This document shows positions 52,890-62,929 of a stretch of DNA of 64,000 nt, piece by piece (positions within the stretch are counted from its first letter, which is position 1; each line of letters starts with the position of its first letter). The notes below the pieces were generated by a model, which saw only the letters and a list, made by a program, of their open reading frames with translations, did not search any database and had not been told where the DNA came from. A program made the translations under genes and the position numbers. Source of the DNA: Pachyseris speciosa (lineage: Eukaryota; Cnidaria; Anthozoa; Scleractinia; Pachyseridae); assembly GCA_016490735.1 (NCBI GenBank), contig JAEMWC010001473.1, forward strand, positions 1-64,000. Reading direction: 5' to 3'.

Positions 52890-53729
52890 ATGCAAAAATA
52901 TTCCTACGATAATAAAGAATTAGATGTATCAATAGATTGCTATCTTGATGATAAAAATGAAATATGGTTCAGAGGAAGAGACATAGCTATTATTCTCGAC
53001 TATAAAAATCCACAAAAGGCAATCAAGGATCATGTTTTATCTGATGATAGAATCTTAAGAGACCACAAAATAAGCATAAATTCACGATGTAACAAAACGT
53101 TACCTCGTGCTGAGGCCACTGATTCACGATGTAACGAAACGTTACCTCGTGCTGAGACCATTGAAAAAACTTTCAAATGTTTTTTTATAAATGAATCAGG
53201 ATTTTATTCACTAATACTGTCCTCTAAAAAACAGGAAGCAGTAAAATTCAAACATTGGGTTACATCAAAAGTATTACCATCAATCAGAAAACAGGGATAT
53301 TACAGACAGTTCAATGATAGAAGTAATAACATGCTGATGATTGAAAGTGAAAATGATCTGCACTGCAAGATTGTATCATTCATCAGAAAAAAATATGAAG
53401 ATGCTTTAATGGTGGCGGGATTAGGTGAAAATCAAATAAGCTCAAATATGAGAATCAGAAGTTATAACAAAGGATATATGGCTGGTCAGTGTGATTTAAT
53501 GCTGTTGAATCCCACAAGAAAATACAATGCTCTTTGTCTTGAATTTAAAAGCCCAACAGGTGTGTATAAAGTGTCAGACAAACAGTCTGATATGAAGCTA
53601 ATGTATGAGAAAAACAACTGCAAATACATCATGAGCAATAGTTTCGAAGACTTGATTCATGAAATAACTAAACACATGGAAGAGAGCAAATTATACTTAT
53701 CAAGAAGAGAAAGATATTTAAAAAAATAA
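52890..53729 (+). CDS. Bro-N domain fused to PD-(D/E)xK (VRR-type) nuclease
   Basis: An intact 279-residue protein. Residues about 5-135 form a Bro-N domain (WFRGRDIAIILDYKNPQKAI and FFINESGFYSLILSSKKQEA, then WVTSKVLPSIRKQGYY), a DNA-binding fold common in large DNA viruses. Residues about 150-265 look like a VRR-NUC nuclease: GYMAGQCDLMLL supplies the acidic residue and CLEFKSPTG the E-x-K, followed by a Ser/Gln-rich SDKQSDM. A 14-residue tandem duplication (SRCN-K/E-TLPRAE) is inserted in the Bro-N linker. Located with polymerase and other replication genes and lacking the late-type motif. A role in replication or repair is inferred. Confidence 0.75.
   Translation: MQKYSYDNKELDVSIDCYLDDKNEIWFRGRDIAIILDYKNPQKAIKDHVLSDDRILRDHKISINSRCNKTLPRAEATDSRCNETLPRAETIEKTFKCFFINESGFYSLILSSKKQEAVKFKHWVTSKVLPSIRKQGYYRQFNDRSNNMLMIESENDLHCKIVSFIRKKYEDALMVAGLGENQISSNMRIRSYNKGYMAGQCDLMLLNPTRKYNALCLEFKSPTGVYKVSDKQSDMKLMYEKNNCKYIMSNSFEDLIHEITKHMEESKLYLSRRERYLKK
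53080..53163. repeat. 42-bp tandem duplication, each unit a hairpin
   Basis: Two copies of a unit starting TTCACGATGTAAC. Within each, TCACGATGTAAC and GTTACCTCGTGC pair around a GAAAC or AAAAC loop. The reading frame is preserved. Confidence 0.85.
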
Positions 53730-53747
53730 TTTATATAACTATATATT

Positions 53748-53945
53748 ATGGAGAATCAAAATGTTAAGAGAGGTCGGGGAAGGCCTAGAGTTCTCAGTGA
53801 TGAGGAAAGAAAAAAACACAAGACTACCTATATGCTAAATAAAGAATGGTACTGTAACATATGTAAGACAGGACGTAACTACACAATGGCAGGGAAATCT
53901 TGTCATATTAAAACAAAAAAACATCAAAAAAATATTCTTCAATAA
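53748..53945 (+). CDS. AT-hook and C2H2-type zinc finger protein
   Basis: A 65-residue protein. An AT-hook (KRGRGRPR) near residue 8 precedes a single finger WYCNICKTGRNYTMAGKSCH with a following H in KKHQKN, spaced like matrin/U1-type fingers. Likely a DNA- or RNA-binding regulator. ATAACTATATATT lies directly before the ATG and equals the 13-mer in the terminal-repeat minisatellite. Confidence 0.7.
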   Translation: MENQNVKRGRGRPRVLSDEERKKHKTTYMLNKEWYCNICKTGRNYTMAGKSCHIKTKKHQKNILQ

Positions 53946-54025
53946 TTACAATTCAAAAGGATCCAGTAATTGGATCAATTGAATTCTCAACCATATTTAA
54001 ACGCAGACGGAAATGTTTTAAAGAA

Positions 54026-54049
54026 ATAATAACTATAGATATATTATAA
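54026..54049 (+). promoter_or_regulatory. early-type promoter-like sequence of the polymerase gene
   Basis: ATAACTATAGATATATTATAA just before the polymerase ATG resembles ATAACTATATATT upstream of 53748 and in the terminal repeats. Function inferred. Confidence 0.4.
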
Positions 54050-57000
54050 ATGGAAAAAATTATCGAAACTAGTAGTAATATGGACAAGAAAAGTCTCCAA
54101 AAATTGAGCAAATCTAAGCTAATCGAGTTGTTGTTGAAGCAGCAGAAAAAGCCTAAAGTTATTATAGTTGATGACACAAAACCTGTGCCTAAACCAAGAA
54201 CAAGACCAATTCCCGCCCCAAGGACGAAAAGACCAACTGTGAAAGAATTGGTTGATTATTTTGAGAGGAAAAGATTACCAGCTCCACCTGCTGAATGGTT
54301 GGAAGAAATAGAGCAATTGAAAAAGAGACCGATCCCAGCCCCCAGAACCAAACAGGTGATTCAAAAACCAACTCCTGTACCCAGGACTAAGATAGGGCAA
54401 ACAGAGAAAGCTCTGAAGGGCTTCACAAAATCTTTTGAAATCAGTATAAAAAATAACAAAGACCCGCTTGCGCAACTGCAAAAAACAAGAAAGGCTGTTG
54501 CATATAATATTATAAAATTGTTGAATGAAATGAAAGGACTGAAATTCGTTGAAACGCTTAAGGTAATATTTGCAAAAATGACTGACGGAGAAATAGAATA
54601 CAAAACCGCATATTTCAACAGTGTAGCTCAAACAATTGTGAATAATCTGGAAGTAACTGAATCACTACAGTTGTCAAAAGACCAAATAATGAATAAGATT
54701 GCAGTTTGGGTATCTGAAGGTTCAGGTTGGACTGTTGATTCAGTTGATAGTCATTATCTTAATGTTGTGAAATATGCGCCAATGAAGGGCTCCTCATACA
54801 TTAAACTACCGAATGAACTCAGAAACAGTGCAAAGGGTTTAATTAACTTGAAAAATGAGGATAATGAATGCTTCCGATGGTGTCACATCAGACACCTGAA
54901 CCCACAAGAGAAATACCCACAGAGGATTAAAAAAGTTGACAAAAAATACATTGAAAAATTGGATTATAGAGGGATTGAATTCCCAGTTGCAACCAAGCAT
55001 TACAACAAGATAGAGAAACAAAATGAGATCAACATCAATGTTTTTGGTTATGAGAATAGACAGCCATATCCAATTTTTGTTTCAAAAGAGAAATATACAG
55101 ACTGCTTGAATCTGCTTCTAATAAGTGAAAATGAAAACAAGCATTATGTGCTGATCAAAGATTTCAATAAGTTTATGTACAATCAAACAAAGCACAAAGA
55201 AAGAAAACATTTTTGTATGCACTGTCTTCAATGCTTCAGCTCTGAAAGGGTGTTGAATAATCACAAGGACAACTGCATGCAAGTAAATGGCACACAGGCA
55301 ATAAAAATGCCAAACAAAGATAACAACATACTGAAATTCAACAACTTTCATAAACAACAGCGGGTACCATTTGTTATATATGCTGACTTTGAGGCCATCA
55401 CTGAGAAAATACATGGTTGTCAACCCAACAGTGATAAATCATATACTGAAGCCTATCAGAAGCATACTGACTGTGGCTACGGCTATAAAGTTGTTTGTTG
55501 CTATGACGATAAATACAGCAAACCAGCAGCAATATACAGGGGTGAAAAGGCTGTGTACAAATTTATGGAAGCTATGCTTGAGGAGGTCAAATATTGCAAG
55601 AATGTTGTGAAAAAAAATTTTAACAAACCATTGAAAATGACTAAAGATGATGAAGAGAAATTCCGAAAAGCCAAAGTTTGTCACATCTGTGATAAGAAAT
55701 ACACTGACAAAGATATCCGAGTCCGAGATCATTGTCACATCACTGGTAAATACAGAGGTTCTGCTCACCAAGATTGTAATCTGAAACTCAGAGTGAACCC
55801 AGAAGAAATAAAAATACCAGTCATATTTCACAATCTAAGAGGCTATGATAGTCATTTTATTATGCAGGAGATTGGAGCTATTGTTAAGAAGCACACTTAC
55901 AAAAACAAGAAAGGTGAAAACTGTCAAATGAATATCAATGCTATCCCAAATAACATGGAGAAGTATATGGCTTTCATGCTTGGTAACCACTTGACCTTCA
56001 TTGATAGTTTCCAGTTCATGAGCTCCAGTTTGGAAAAACTTGTAGGCAATCTACCTAGAGAAGCCTTAAAATACACCTCACAAGAGTTTAAGGGAAAGGA
56101 TCTTAATCTGATGGCACAGAAAGGTGTTTATCCTTACGACTACATGGACAGTTTCGATCAATTCAATCAGAAGCTGCCATTAAAAAATGAATTCTATAGC
56201 ATACTGAGTGATGAGCATATATCAGATGAAGACTATACACATGCTCAGACAGTGTGGGAAACATTCTCTTTGAAAAACATGGGTGATTATCATGACCTGT
56301 ACCTTAAAACAGATGTACTCCTACTGGCTGATGTATTTGAAAAACTTCAGAAAAACATGCCTTGAGTACTATAAACTGGACCCGTGTCACTATTTCACAT
56401 CTCCCGGTTTATCTTGGGACGCCATGCTAAAAATGACTGACATAAAATTAGAATTGATGACAGACATTGATATGTTCCAGTTCATTGAAAAGGGTATGCG
56501 TGGAGGAATCAGCTATATAGCCAACCGTTACGGTAAAGCAAATAATAAATACATGAAAGAGTATGACGAGAAGGCGCCCTCAACGTACATCGTGTATCTT
56601 GATGCTAATAATTTGTATGGTTGGGCTATGAGTCAATATTTACCAACCGGTGGTTTCAAATGGTTGACACAAAAACAGATCAATAATTTAGACCTGGCTG
56701 TCTATAAAAAAGACAGCAACAAAGGTTTGATTCTTGAAGTTGACATGAAATATCCTGAAGAATTGCATGATCTTCACAATGACTATCCACTGGGACCGGA
56801 AAAGGTCAAAGTGACTGGGGACATGCTATCAGATTATTGTAAAAACATAGCGAAGAAATATAAAATATCAACTGGTCTGGTACATAAACTGATACCAACA
56901 TTAAGCAACAAAGAAAAATACGTGCTCCATTACAGGAACCTCCAATTATATACTGATCTCGGTTTGAAAATAACTAAAATCCATCGAGTGTTAGAATTCA

Positions 57001-57857
57001 ATCAGTCCGCGTGGCTTAGGCAATATATTGATTTCAATACTGAAAAACGTAAGAATGCTAAAAATGCTTTTGAGAAAGACTTTTTCAAGCTGATGAATAA
57101 CAGTGTATTTGGCAAAACGATGGAAAACCTAAGAAAGCGAGTAGACGTCAGATTGGTGACTGATGAGGAGAAGCTATTGAAATTAGCCAGTAAACCGACA
57201 TATGTTAGCAGTAAAATCTTCGATCAAAATCTAGTAGCTGTTCATAAGATAAAAGAAACACTCACCCTGAACAGGCCGGCATATGTGGGTATGTGTATTC
57301 TAGACCTTAGCAAGACACTGATGTACGATTTCCATTACAACTACATCAAAGAGAAATATGGAGATGAAGCAAAATTATTATTCACCGACACAGACAGTTT
57401 GACCTATGAAATTGAAACCCAAGATGTCTATAGAAATTTCTGGAAGGATAAAAATAAATTTGACAATAGCGACTACCCAAAATGCTCTCCATATTTCGAT
57501 AAGAAGAATAAAAAAGTTATTGGCAAATTCAAAGATGAGGCAGCAGGAGTACCCGTTTGCGAATTCATCGGTTTACGATCTAAGATGTATAGCTATATTA
57601 AAGATGATCAGAAAGGAGGGAAGACAGCAAAAGGTATTAGTAAGAATATTATTAAGAATAACATCAAACATGAAAATTATAAAGAGACACTATTTGATAA
57701 TAAACAGATGCATCATAGAATGAAAACAATTAGAAGTCAGAACCATCAACTTGGAAGTTATGAGATAAATAAAGTATCACTCAGCTGCTTTGACGACAAG
57801 CGGTATATTCATGATAATGGCGTGACAAGCTTTGCTTATGGACATTTTAAAATCTAG
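54050..57857 (+). pseudogene. protein-primed DNA polymerase B, one frameshift
   Basis: Family B polymerase of about 1,260 residues in two frames: 54050-56365 and 56283-57857. The N-terminus has four PxPxPR repeats (45-50, 53-58, 94-99, 107-112). A C2H2 finger (HFCMHCLQCF...HKDNC, about 385) and an HNH/endonuclease-VII-like block (VCHICDKKY ... RVRDHCHITGKYRG, about 543) follow. Exonuclease motifs are YADFEAI, HNLRGYDSHF and YHDLYLKTDVLLLADVF. Polymerase motifs in the second frame are YLDANNLYGWAM, FFKLMNNSVFGKT and FTDTDSLTYE. All catalytic residues are present. One extra A in an A-run at about 56340 shifts the frame. It replicates the element DNA. Confidence 0.92.
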
Positions 57858-58578
57858 CTGTTGACGTCACGCCATATGATTTTTGTGAGTTTTAAAATAC
57901 TACCCTCTTTGGGGGGTTTCCCTTTCGAATGAGTCATCGCCTATAGACGTCAGATTTTTCGCTTTTTACACATGCGTATTATTTTTTATCTTTGTAAATT
58001 TCATTTATGTACCACAAGCATAAAAATGAAAATACAAACGAAAATATAAGGGTTGTTTCACACAGATAAAGTGTGGCTTGTATACAGAGTATCTAACGAT
58101 TGGAAAAAGCGGGGGCCTTTCGTTAGCGAAATGTATACAAGCCACCCCGTGGAATAACGAAAAACCCCCGCCGTTATTCCATGGGTTGAAAAAATAAAAA
58201 ATAAAAAATGAAAAATAAAAAAATGAAAAATAAAAAAAATGAAAAATAAAAAATCACCCTTAGATGGTGTCGGATTGTTGGGTAGAGCTATAGTGAAAGC
58301 TTAGGCTTTGACAGAAGTGCCGGTTCAATCTCAAGCCGGAGGGTGAAAAAAACAAATAAACAAATAAACAAATACTTGGCCTCAAGAGGGTCTGATAGGG
58401 CCAGAGCGGAGTGGAGGTGGGAAAGACATAAATGATAGTGCTCTGGTGGTGTGGAGGTGGGAATTCAAAAAAACAAAACAAAAAAACCTCTCATGAGGGA
58501 CGGGTGGTGATTCAAATTCCAAATTAAGTCCCTCATGAGAGGTTCTGGTGGCCACCAGTTTTGCTATTTTTTTTCTGC
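57858..58578. other. non-coding right-end region with hairpins
   Basis: Contains a copy of GAATGAGTCATCGCCTATAG (57927-57946) that also forms the inner edge of both terminal repeats. It also has a 13-bp-arm hairpin (GTGGCTTGTATAC 58073-58085 with 58133-58145), a 10-bp-arm hairpin (TGGAATAACG 58150-58159 with 58172-58181), A-rich AAAATGAAAAATA repeats (58185-58253), and a 16-bp-arm inverted repeat (ACCTCTCATGAGGGAC 58486-58501 with 58528-58543). No gene. Confidence 0.75.
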
Positions 58579-58920
58579 AGCTATAGGCGATGACTCATTC
58601 CCTGTTTTCCGAGAATGTCACGCTTGGTGATTTTTCCGAGAATGTCACGCATTTTAATAAACTATAGATGAAGTGTGCAGACCTTGGTTCCATCAGATTG
58701 AACAACTATAGATTCCATCAAATTAAATAACTATATATTCCATCAAATTAAATAACTATATATTCCATCAAATTAAATAACTATATATTCCATCAAATTA
58801 AATAACTATATATTCCATCAAATTAAATAACTATATATTCCAGAATACGAGATCAGAAGGCAGTAGTAGTTTGGGGAAAACGAGATCAATTGATTTCGTA
58901 CCCCCAAACACTATACTACT
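58579..58920. repeat. Polinton right terminal inverted repeat (342 bp)
   Basis: Reverse complement of 39110-39426 with one additional 25-bp unit: five perfect units (58716-58840) plus one degenerate unit. Ends in CACTATACTACT at 58920. Confidence 0.95.
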
Positions 58921-58926
58921 AACGCG
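58921..58926. repeat. Polinton target duplication, right
   Basis: AACGCG, identical to 39104-39109. Confidence 0.95.
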
Positions 58927-59161
58927 GTCAAAAATTTGTAAATTGGTCAAAGTACAGCATATTTGCGGACTTAAAACCGGGGACAGAAGAATGGAATCCT
59001 GTTGAAAACTTGGCACTTCACTAGGCTTCTGTAAATTGAAAACGATATATTATTCATTAGACTATTTATTTCGTCTCACCTTTTTCTGATGTTCGAGTGA
59101 CAAGGTTATCGATTGACTTGCCGTGATTCTTTGAATAATCAATAACTCATAAGACTTAAAC

Positions 59162-59382
59162 AATAGACCTTATTCGCTTGTACATTTTGTTTTCCCAATT
59201 CAGATCATGTGATGATACTCAGGAGATTTGGTCCTTTGTCATGTTCATTAAAAAGAGTACATGCAAGCATGAATATCTCTGCATGCACTTCTTTAATGAG
59301 CAAGACAAAGGATCAAATCTCCTGAGTATCGTCACATGGTCTGTATTGGGAAAACAAAATGTACAAGCGAATAAGGTCTATT
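59162..59382. mobile_element. fold-back MITE
   Basis: About 90-bp inverted arms with ends AATAGACCTTATTCGCTTGT and its complement, around a short centre that includes TGCATGC. No coding capacity. Confidence 0.75.
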
Positions 59383-59389
59383 CACAAAG

Positions 59390-60205
59390 CGCATTAGAGA
59401 AAGAGTCATGTATTCATGAAAGGTCTTGTATTCCTTGATCTAGTGCTTCTGTTAGAGTTACACGCCCAGGCAAAGGTACCGGTATAAATGTGTTTATCTC
59501 ATTCAATTCACAAACTCTCTCGCTCTGGGTTGATATAGAAATCGAATACGCAGTCCTTATCGCGGGGGTTGGGGGGAGGTGGTGAAGGGGGAGAGTACTC
59601 CCACATATGGGCTATACAGGTATGTGCCGCGGGATAGGATATGGTTTTTGAGGTTCTTGATCCTTCAATAGGGTATCATTTTTGCCCATTTTGGCATATT
59701 GTTCTCTATGTGATCCTTACATAGGGTACCTAAATTGTTTCAGCTAAAAAATACCCAAGTAAACGAAAAACAAATGATAAATGTTGCGTTTTTCCGCGGC
59801 GGTAAGCCGTGGTTTGGATCGTTCCCTATTAGCCTGCCAAATCCGGTTTGTTGCTTCATGCCCATTCTTTCCGATTATTCGGGTTTAGGCCTTAAACAGG
59901 GTATCGATTTTCACTTGCTTTATCCTCAACTCATTTCTGTCTGGCTCTGTAATTTATGCGACCTCAGCGACGCATGATTTGAAAACCTCCAACTTTCACA
60001 AATCCCGGACTGTGGTCGAAATGAGCCAATGTGATAGCCAAATGCTTAGTTGTTTAGATTTTATCACCCCCCAAAATCCCAATTTTCATGAGATATGACC
60101 GTTTATTCTGTTGCAAACCAAACATTTGGCTGCGAACGCCCCTCGGACAACACCAAAAAGATGCAACTTTTGTCTTGAACTTTTAAAGACAAAAAATCCT
60201 CTTGA
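59390..60205. other. no gene recognised
   Basis: A short G-rich patch at about 59560-59600. A small open frame at 59735-59977 has no family features. Confidence 0.35.
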
Positions 60206-60209
60206 AGCT

Positions 60210-60885
60210 TGAAGAGTACATTGGCGGCAAACTTCAACTCCGCGTCTTGCAATCTGTTCCATATTTTTCTGCTCACTTCTTTCGCGCGATATGGATAACG
60301 CTATTTGATTACCGTTCCTCTCGTTGTCTGTAATTTTCGCGTTTGTGGCCCAAAGGAATTCTGGGATACTCGTCGATAACAGCCGCATAGTAGTCCGCGA
60401 ATTTCCATTTCAGATATTTCTTAGAACCGGGTCGAGCCACCCAGTCCTGCTGACAAAATATCGCTCCGATTGCATTATTTACAGGTCAAAACTTGCCAGA
60501 ATTGCCATGCCTGGTCCCGGAATCCACTCACAAAACGACTGAAGACACAACTTCACTCCGTGAATTGCCACCACTCGCTCGAAAACTTTGAGCGGCTCAC
60601 TTCGTGTGAAATTGCTTCTCACCTTTGTTTTCTTTCAACGGATTGCCTCTACCCATCAACCTAGCTTTATGATGCCAGGCAGTGGACTTCTGAGGTGGAA
60701 AATGGCTCGAAAAACACACCTATAAATCAAATAATTAACGAATTGTAGCTGCAGTAATCGTTTAGAAATAAACGACAGCTACCGTGACATGAAAGATAGA
60801 GCCTTCGATGTTGTGGACCAGCAAATCTCCGTGGTAACCCCTTATATGGAATAACCAGATCGACTTGACCTCAACCCCTCGAAAA
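60210..60885 (+). repeat. dispersed repeat, copy 2 (inverted relative to 7965-8595)
   Basis: Same landmarks as copy 1 in reverse order and complement: CCCAAAGGAATTCTGGG, CGGAATCCACTCACAAAA, GGATTGCCTCTACCC and GGTAACCCCTTATATGG. The copies differ by many substitutions and small indels. Confidence 0.7.
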
Positions 60886-61414
60886 TTACAGAAAAACACG
60901 GACAAAATGACGGACAGAAATGAGTTAAATAGGGTCAGGGTTTCAGATCCTCCGCGGCACACACCTATCCGAAATTTATGGAAGTACCCCCCCCCCCTCC
61001 CCGATCCTGATATATTCTGTATAAATTACTCAATAACCTGGTGTCGGCTGCTGTTACTTGAAAAAAAGTCTAACTTTCAGCAATATGAAAAAAATCGGGT
61101 GAGAAAAACGCAACAAAAGATCGCTGGATGCAATGCGTACCACATAACTTAGCTGAATAAAGAGATTGCTCGCACTGTAACTAAAACGTCATAACCGGTG
61201 TTAATATAGAATTGACTATGTGCATTATGAACTATTGTCAGAATGTTTTGCTATCATCTTAGAAACAAATTGAACCGCGTGTGACATGTATCACAAAAAT
61301 GCTCCTAAACGTAGCATGCGTTTAAGGGAAAACCGGTCTGCTCTTGAGAGGCATTTACTTAAGATATTAAAAATTGTCCTTTTCTTGTCTCATGATAGGG
61401 AAAGTGTTAATTAA
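60886..61414. other. no gene recognised
   Basis: Ordinary AT-rich sequence with a C-run near 60988. Nothing identified. Confidence 0.35.
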
Positions 61415-61602
61415 GAATTGTTCCATGGTTAGCGTGCGTATATCGAGTTATGGATGCACGCGGGAAGTTTGGAGAGCACGAGAGAAGCGTAAGAGTTGCT
61501 CGAGGCGCAACCGAGAGCAACTCTAGCTTCTTGAGTGCTCTCCAAACTTCCCAAGTGCATCCATAACTCGATATACGCACAGCTAAAAACATGAAACAAT
61601 TC
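61415..61602. mobile_element. fold-back element
   Basis: Arms of about 80 bp, including TATCGAGTTATGGATGCA and GGGAAGTTTGGAGAGCAC, pair with their complements; the centre is GAGGCGCAACC. Confidence 0.75.
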
Positions 61603-61928
61603 TTTTATAACATTGCGACAACAACTTGGGCGCTAAAACATGTTTTATTTATGATTGACTACAAAGTTCTCACAATGTACAACAAAGGATCCTATTGGTT
61701 GGTTAAAAACACGCCACAGTCAGTTGAAAAACCTAACTTCGCTTCTTCGCATTAAGTGAAATAATTATATGACTGGCTCTTGCAGCGGTCAAGATGAATC
61801 AATTCTCCTGCTGTGATTGGCTACCCGCGAGGTCAAGATGGAGCCATCTTGACCTCTCGGGATAGCCCGTTCGTCCCGCGTTTTACTGTCTCTTGATAGC
61901 GTCCTTTGAGTGATATAATAAATCCTTT

Positions 61929-61987
61929 ATTGACCAAGCTTGTTCAGTCAAGATGACGGCATATTGGCCTCGTTCTTTTTTTGCGTG

Positions 61988-62020
<33 letters not shown>

Positions 62021-62077
62021 CACGCAAAAAAAGAACTTGGCCAATATCCCGCCATCTTGACCTCACGCTTGGTCAAT
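61929..62077. mobile_element. fold-back element
   Basis: Ends ATTGACCAAGC and GCTTGGTCAAT. Inner arms GTTCTTTTTTTGCGTGTTTA TGGACC pair with their complement around GACTTCGTC. Confidence 0.75.
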
Positions 62078-62089
62078 AACCCATATATA

Positions 62090-62710
62090 TAGGCAAACAA
62101 AGTCAAAATGCTCAATGAAATCTATAGACAAACAAAGTCAAAATACTCAAGTTTTAGTAAAAATCTTAGAAGACGAAGAGAAAGTGGACTGCTCAAGGCC
62201 AGAACTTGCGAGGATTTGAGCCGCAACAAATCTTCGCTTTCAATCGCCGGTTTGTTTACATCTTCTTTTTCCTGACACTTCAAGCTTATAAATCTTAGGC
62301 TTGGGTCGGAAGAGAGCTTCAGACCTTTGTTCAGTGGAGGTACATTAAGAAATCTTTAAAACCAGGGAGTGTTAATTTACTGTACACATCTCCGGATTTA
62401 TTGCTGGGCTCTGCGTAAAATCTGCGAAGGTTAGTGTCAAATTGGCCATTTCACATTTATTCTGGCGGTGTTCGTATCTTTTTTACTGTGCACCAAACTT
62501 GGAGAAAACCAATAATAACATTTTGGTCAGTTTATAAAGTTTAACATTTTGGTCAGTTTATAAAGTTTACCGGGAGGAAACAAGAAAATTGGTTGTTTTG
62601 TGTCTAATCTGTAAATTAGCTTCGTGTTTCTTTTTTAATTAGTGCGATACTGTTTTGTAAAATTAATTCGTACTCCTAAAATAGAATAAAATGTAGATAA
62701 ATTGTGAAAT
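62090..62710. other. no gene recognised; short direct repeat
   Basis: AACATTTTGGTCAGTTTATA occurs twice in tandem (about 62518-62569). Otherwise nothing identified. Confidence 0.4.
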
Positions 62711-62716
62711 GATTAC

Positions 62717-62927
62717 TTTTAAATGTTCCCAAAGCCCAATTATTGGATTTTTTTTTAGTGTTCGCGGAATGGTTTTCCGCCAGAATCTGCTGCATTTCTG
62801 TCTCCGACAAAGTTGTAAAACGCTCCCGGTCCGGCTGTGCTTCATTGTTACATAATGTTTGTTGTTGTGTCAAAAGTGACTCTAAACCGACTAAAAAGTT
62901 TGGAAAATCTTCCCCTTGGTCTTCCAT
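62717..62927 (-). CDS. first exon of a second Crypton-like/DUF3504 gene (candidate)
   Basis: From the ATG at 62927 the minus strand encodes MEDQGEDFPNFLVGLESLLT and then RFTTLSETEMQQILAENHSA followed by NTKKKSNNWALGTFK, ending at AAA/GTAATC. The block Q-x-I-L-x-x-x-x-S-x-N-T-K-K matches the N-terminal exon style of Crypton-derived recombinase genes, like the 28140 gene. No following exon lies in the adjacent 600 bp, so it may be a stranded exon. Confidence 0.45.
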
Positions 62928-62929
62928 TA

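Larger units (their letters stand above)
39110..58920. mobile_element. complete Maverick/Polinton element, 19,811 bp
   Basis: Bounded by 6-bp duplications AACGCG and by inverted repeats starting AGTAGTATAGTGTTTGG. It encodes the full Polinton core: protein-primed DNA polymerase B, retroviral-like integrase, packaging ATPase, adenain-like protease, and major and minor capsid proteins. It also carries fibres, phospholipase A2, a late-type transcription factor and small DNA-binding proteins. Such elements are endogenous relatives of adenovirus-like and virophage-like viruses. Many genes carry single-base indels; the inverted repeats and target duplication are nearly perfect, so insertion seems recent. 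Confidence 0.97.

Noticed and set aside
53080..53163. CRISPR-like repeat
   Set aside because: Only two adjacent copies with no spacers, in a coding frame of an animal-genome element.
56283..56365. Two separate genes for polymerase exonuclease and polymerase halves
   Set aside because: The overlap lies inside a conserved block and is explained by one extra A, so it is a broken single gene.
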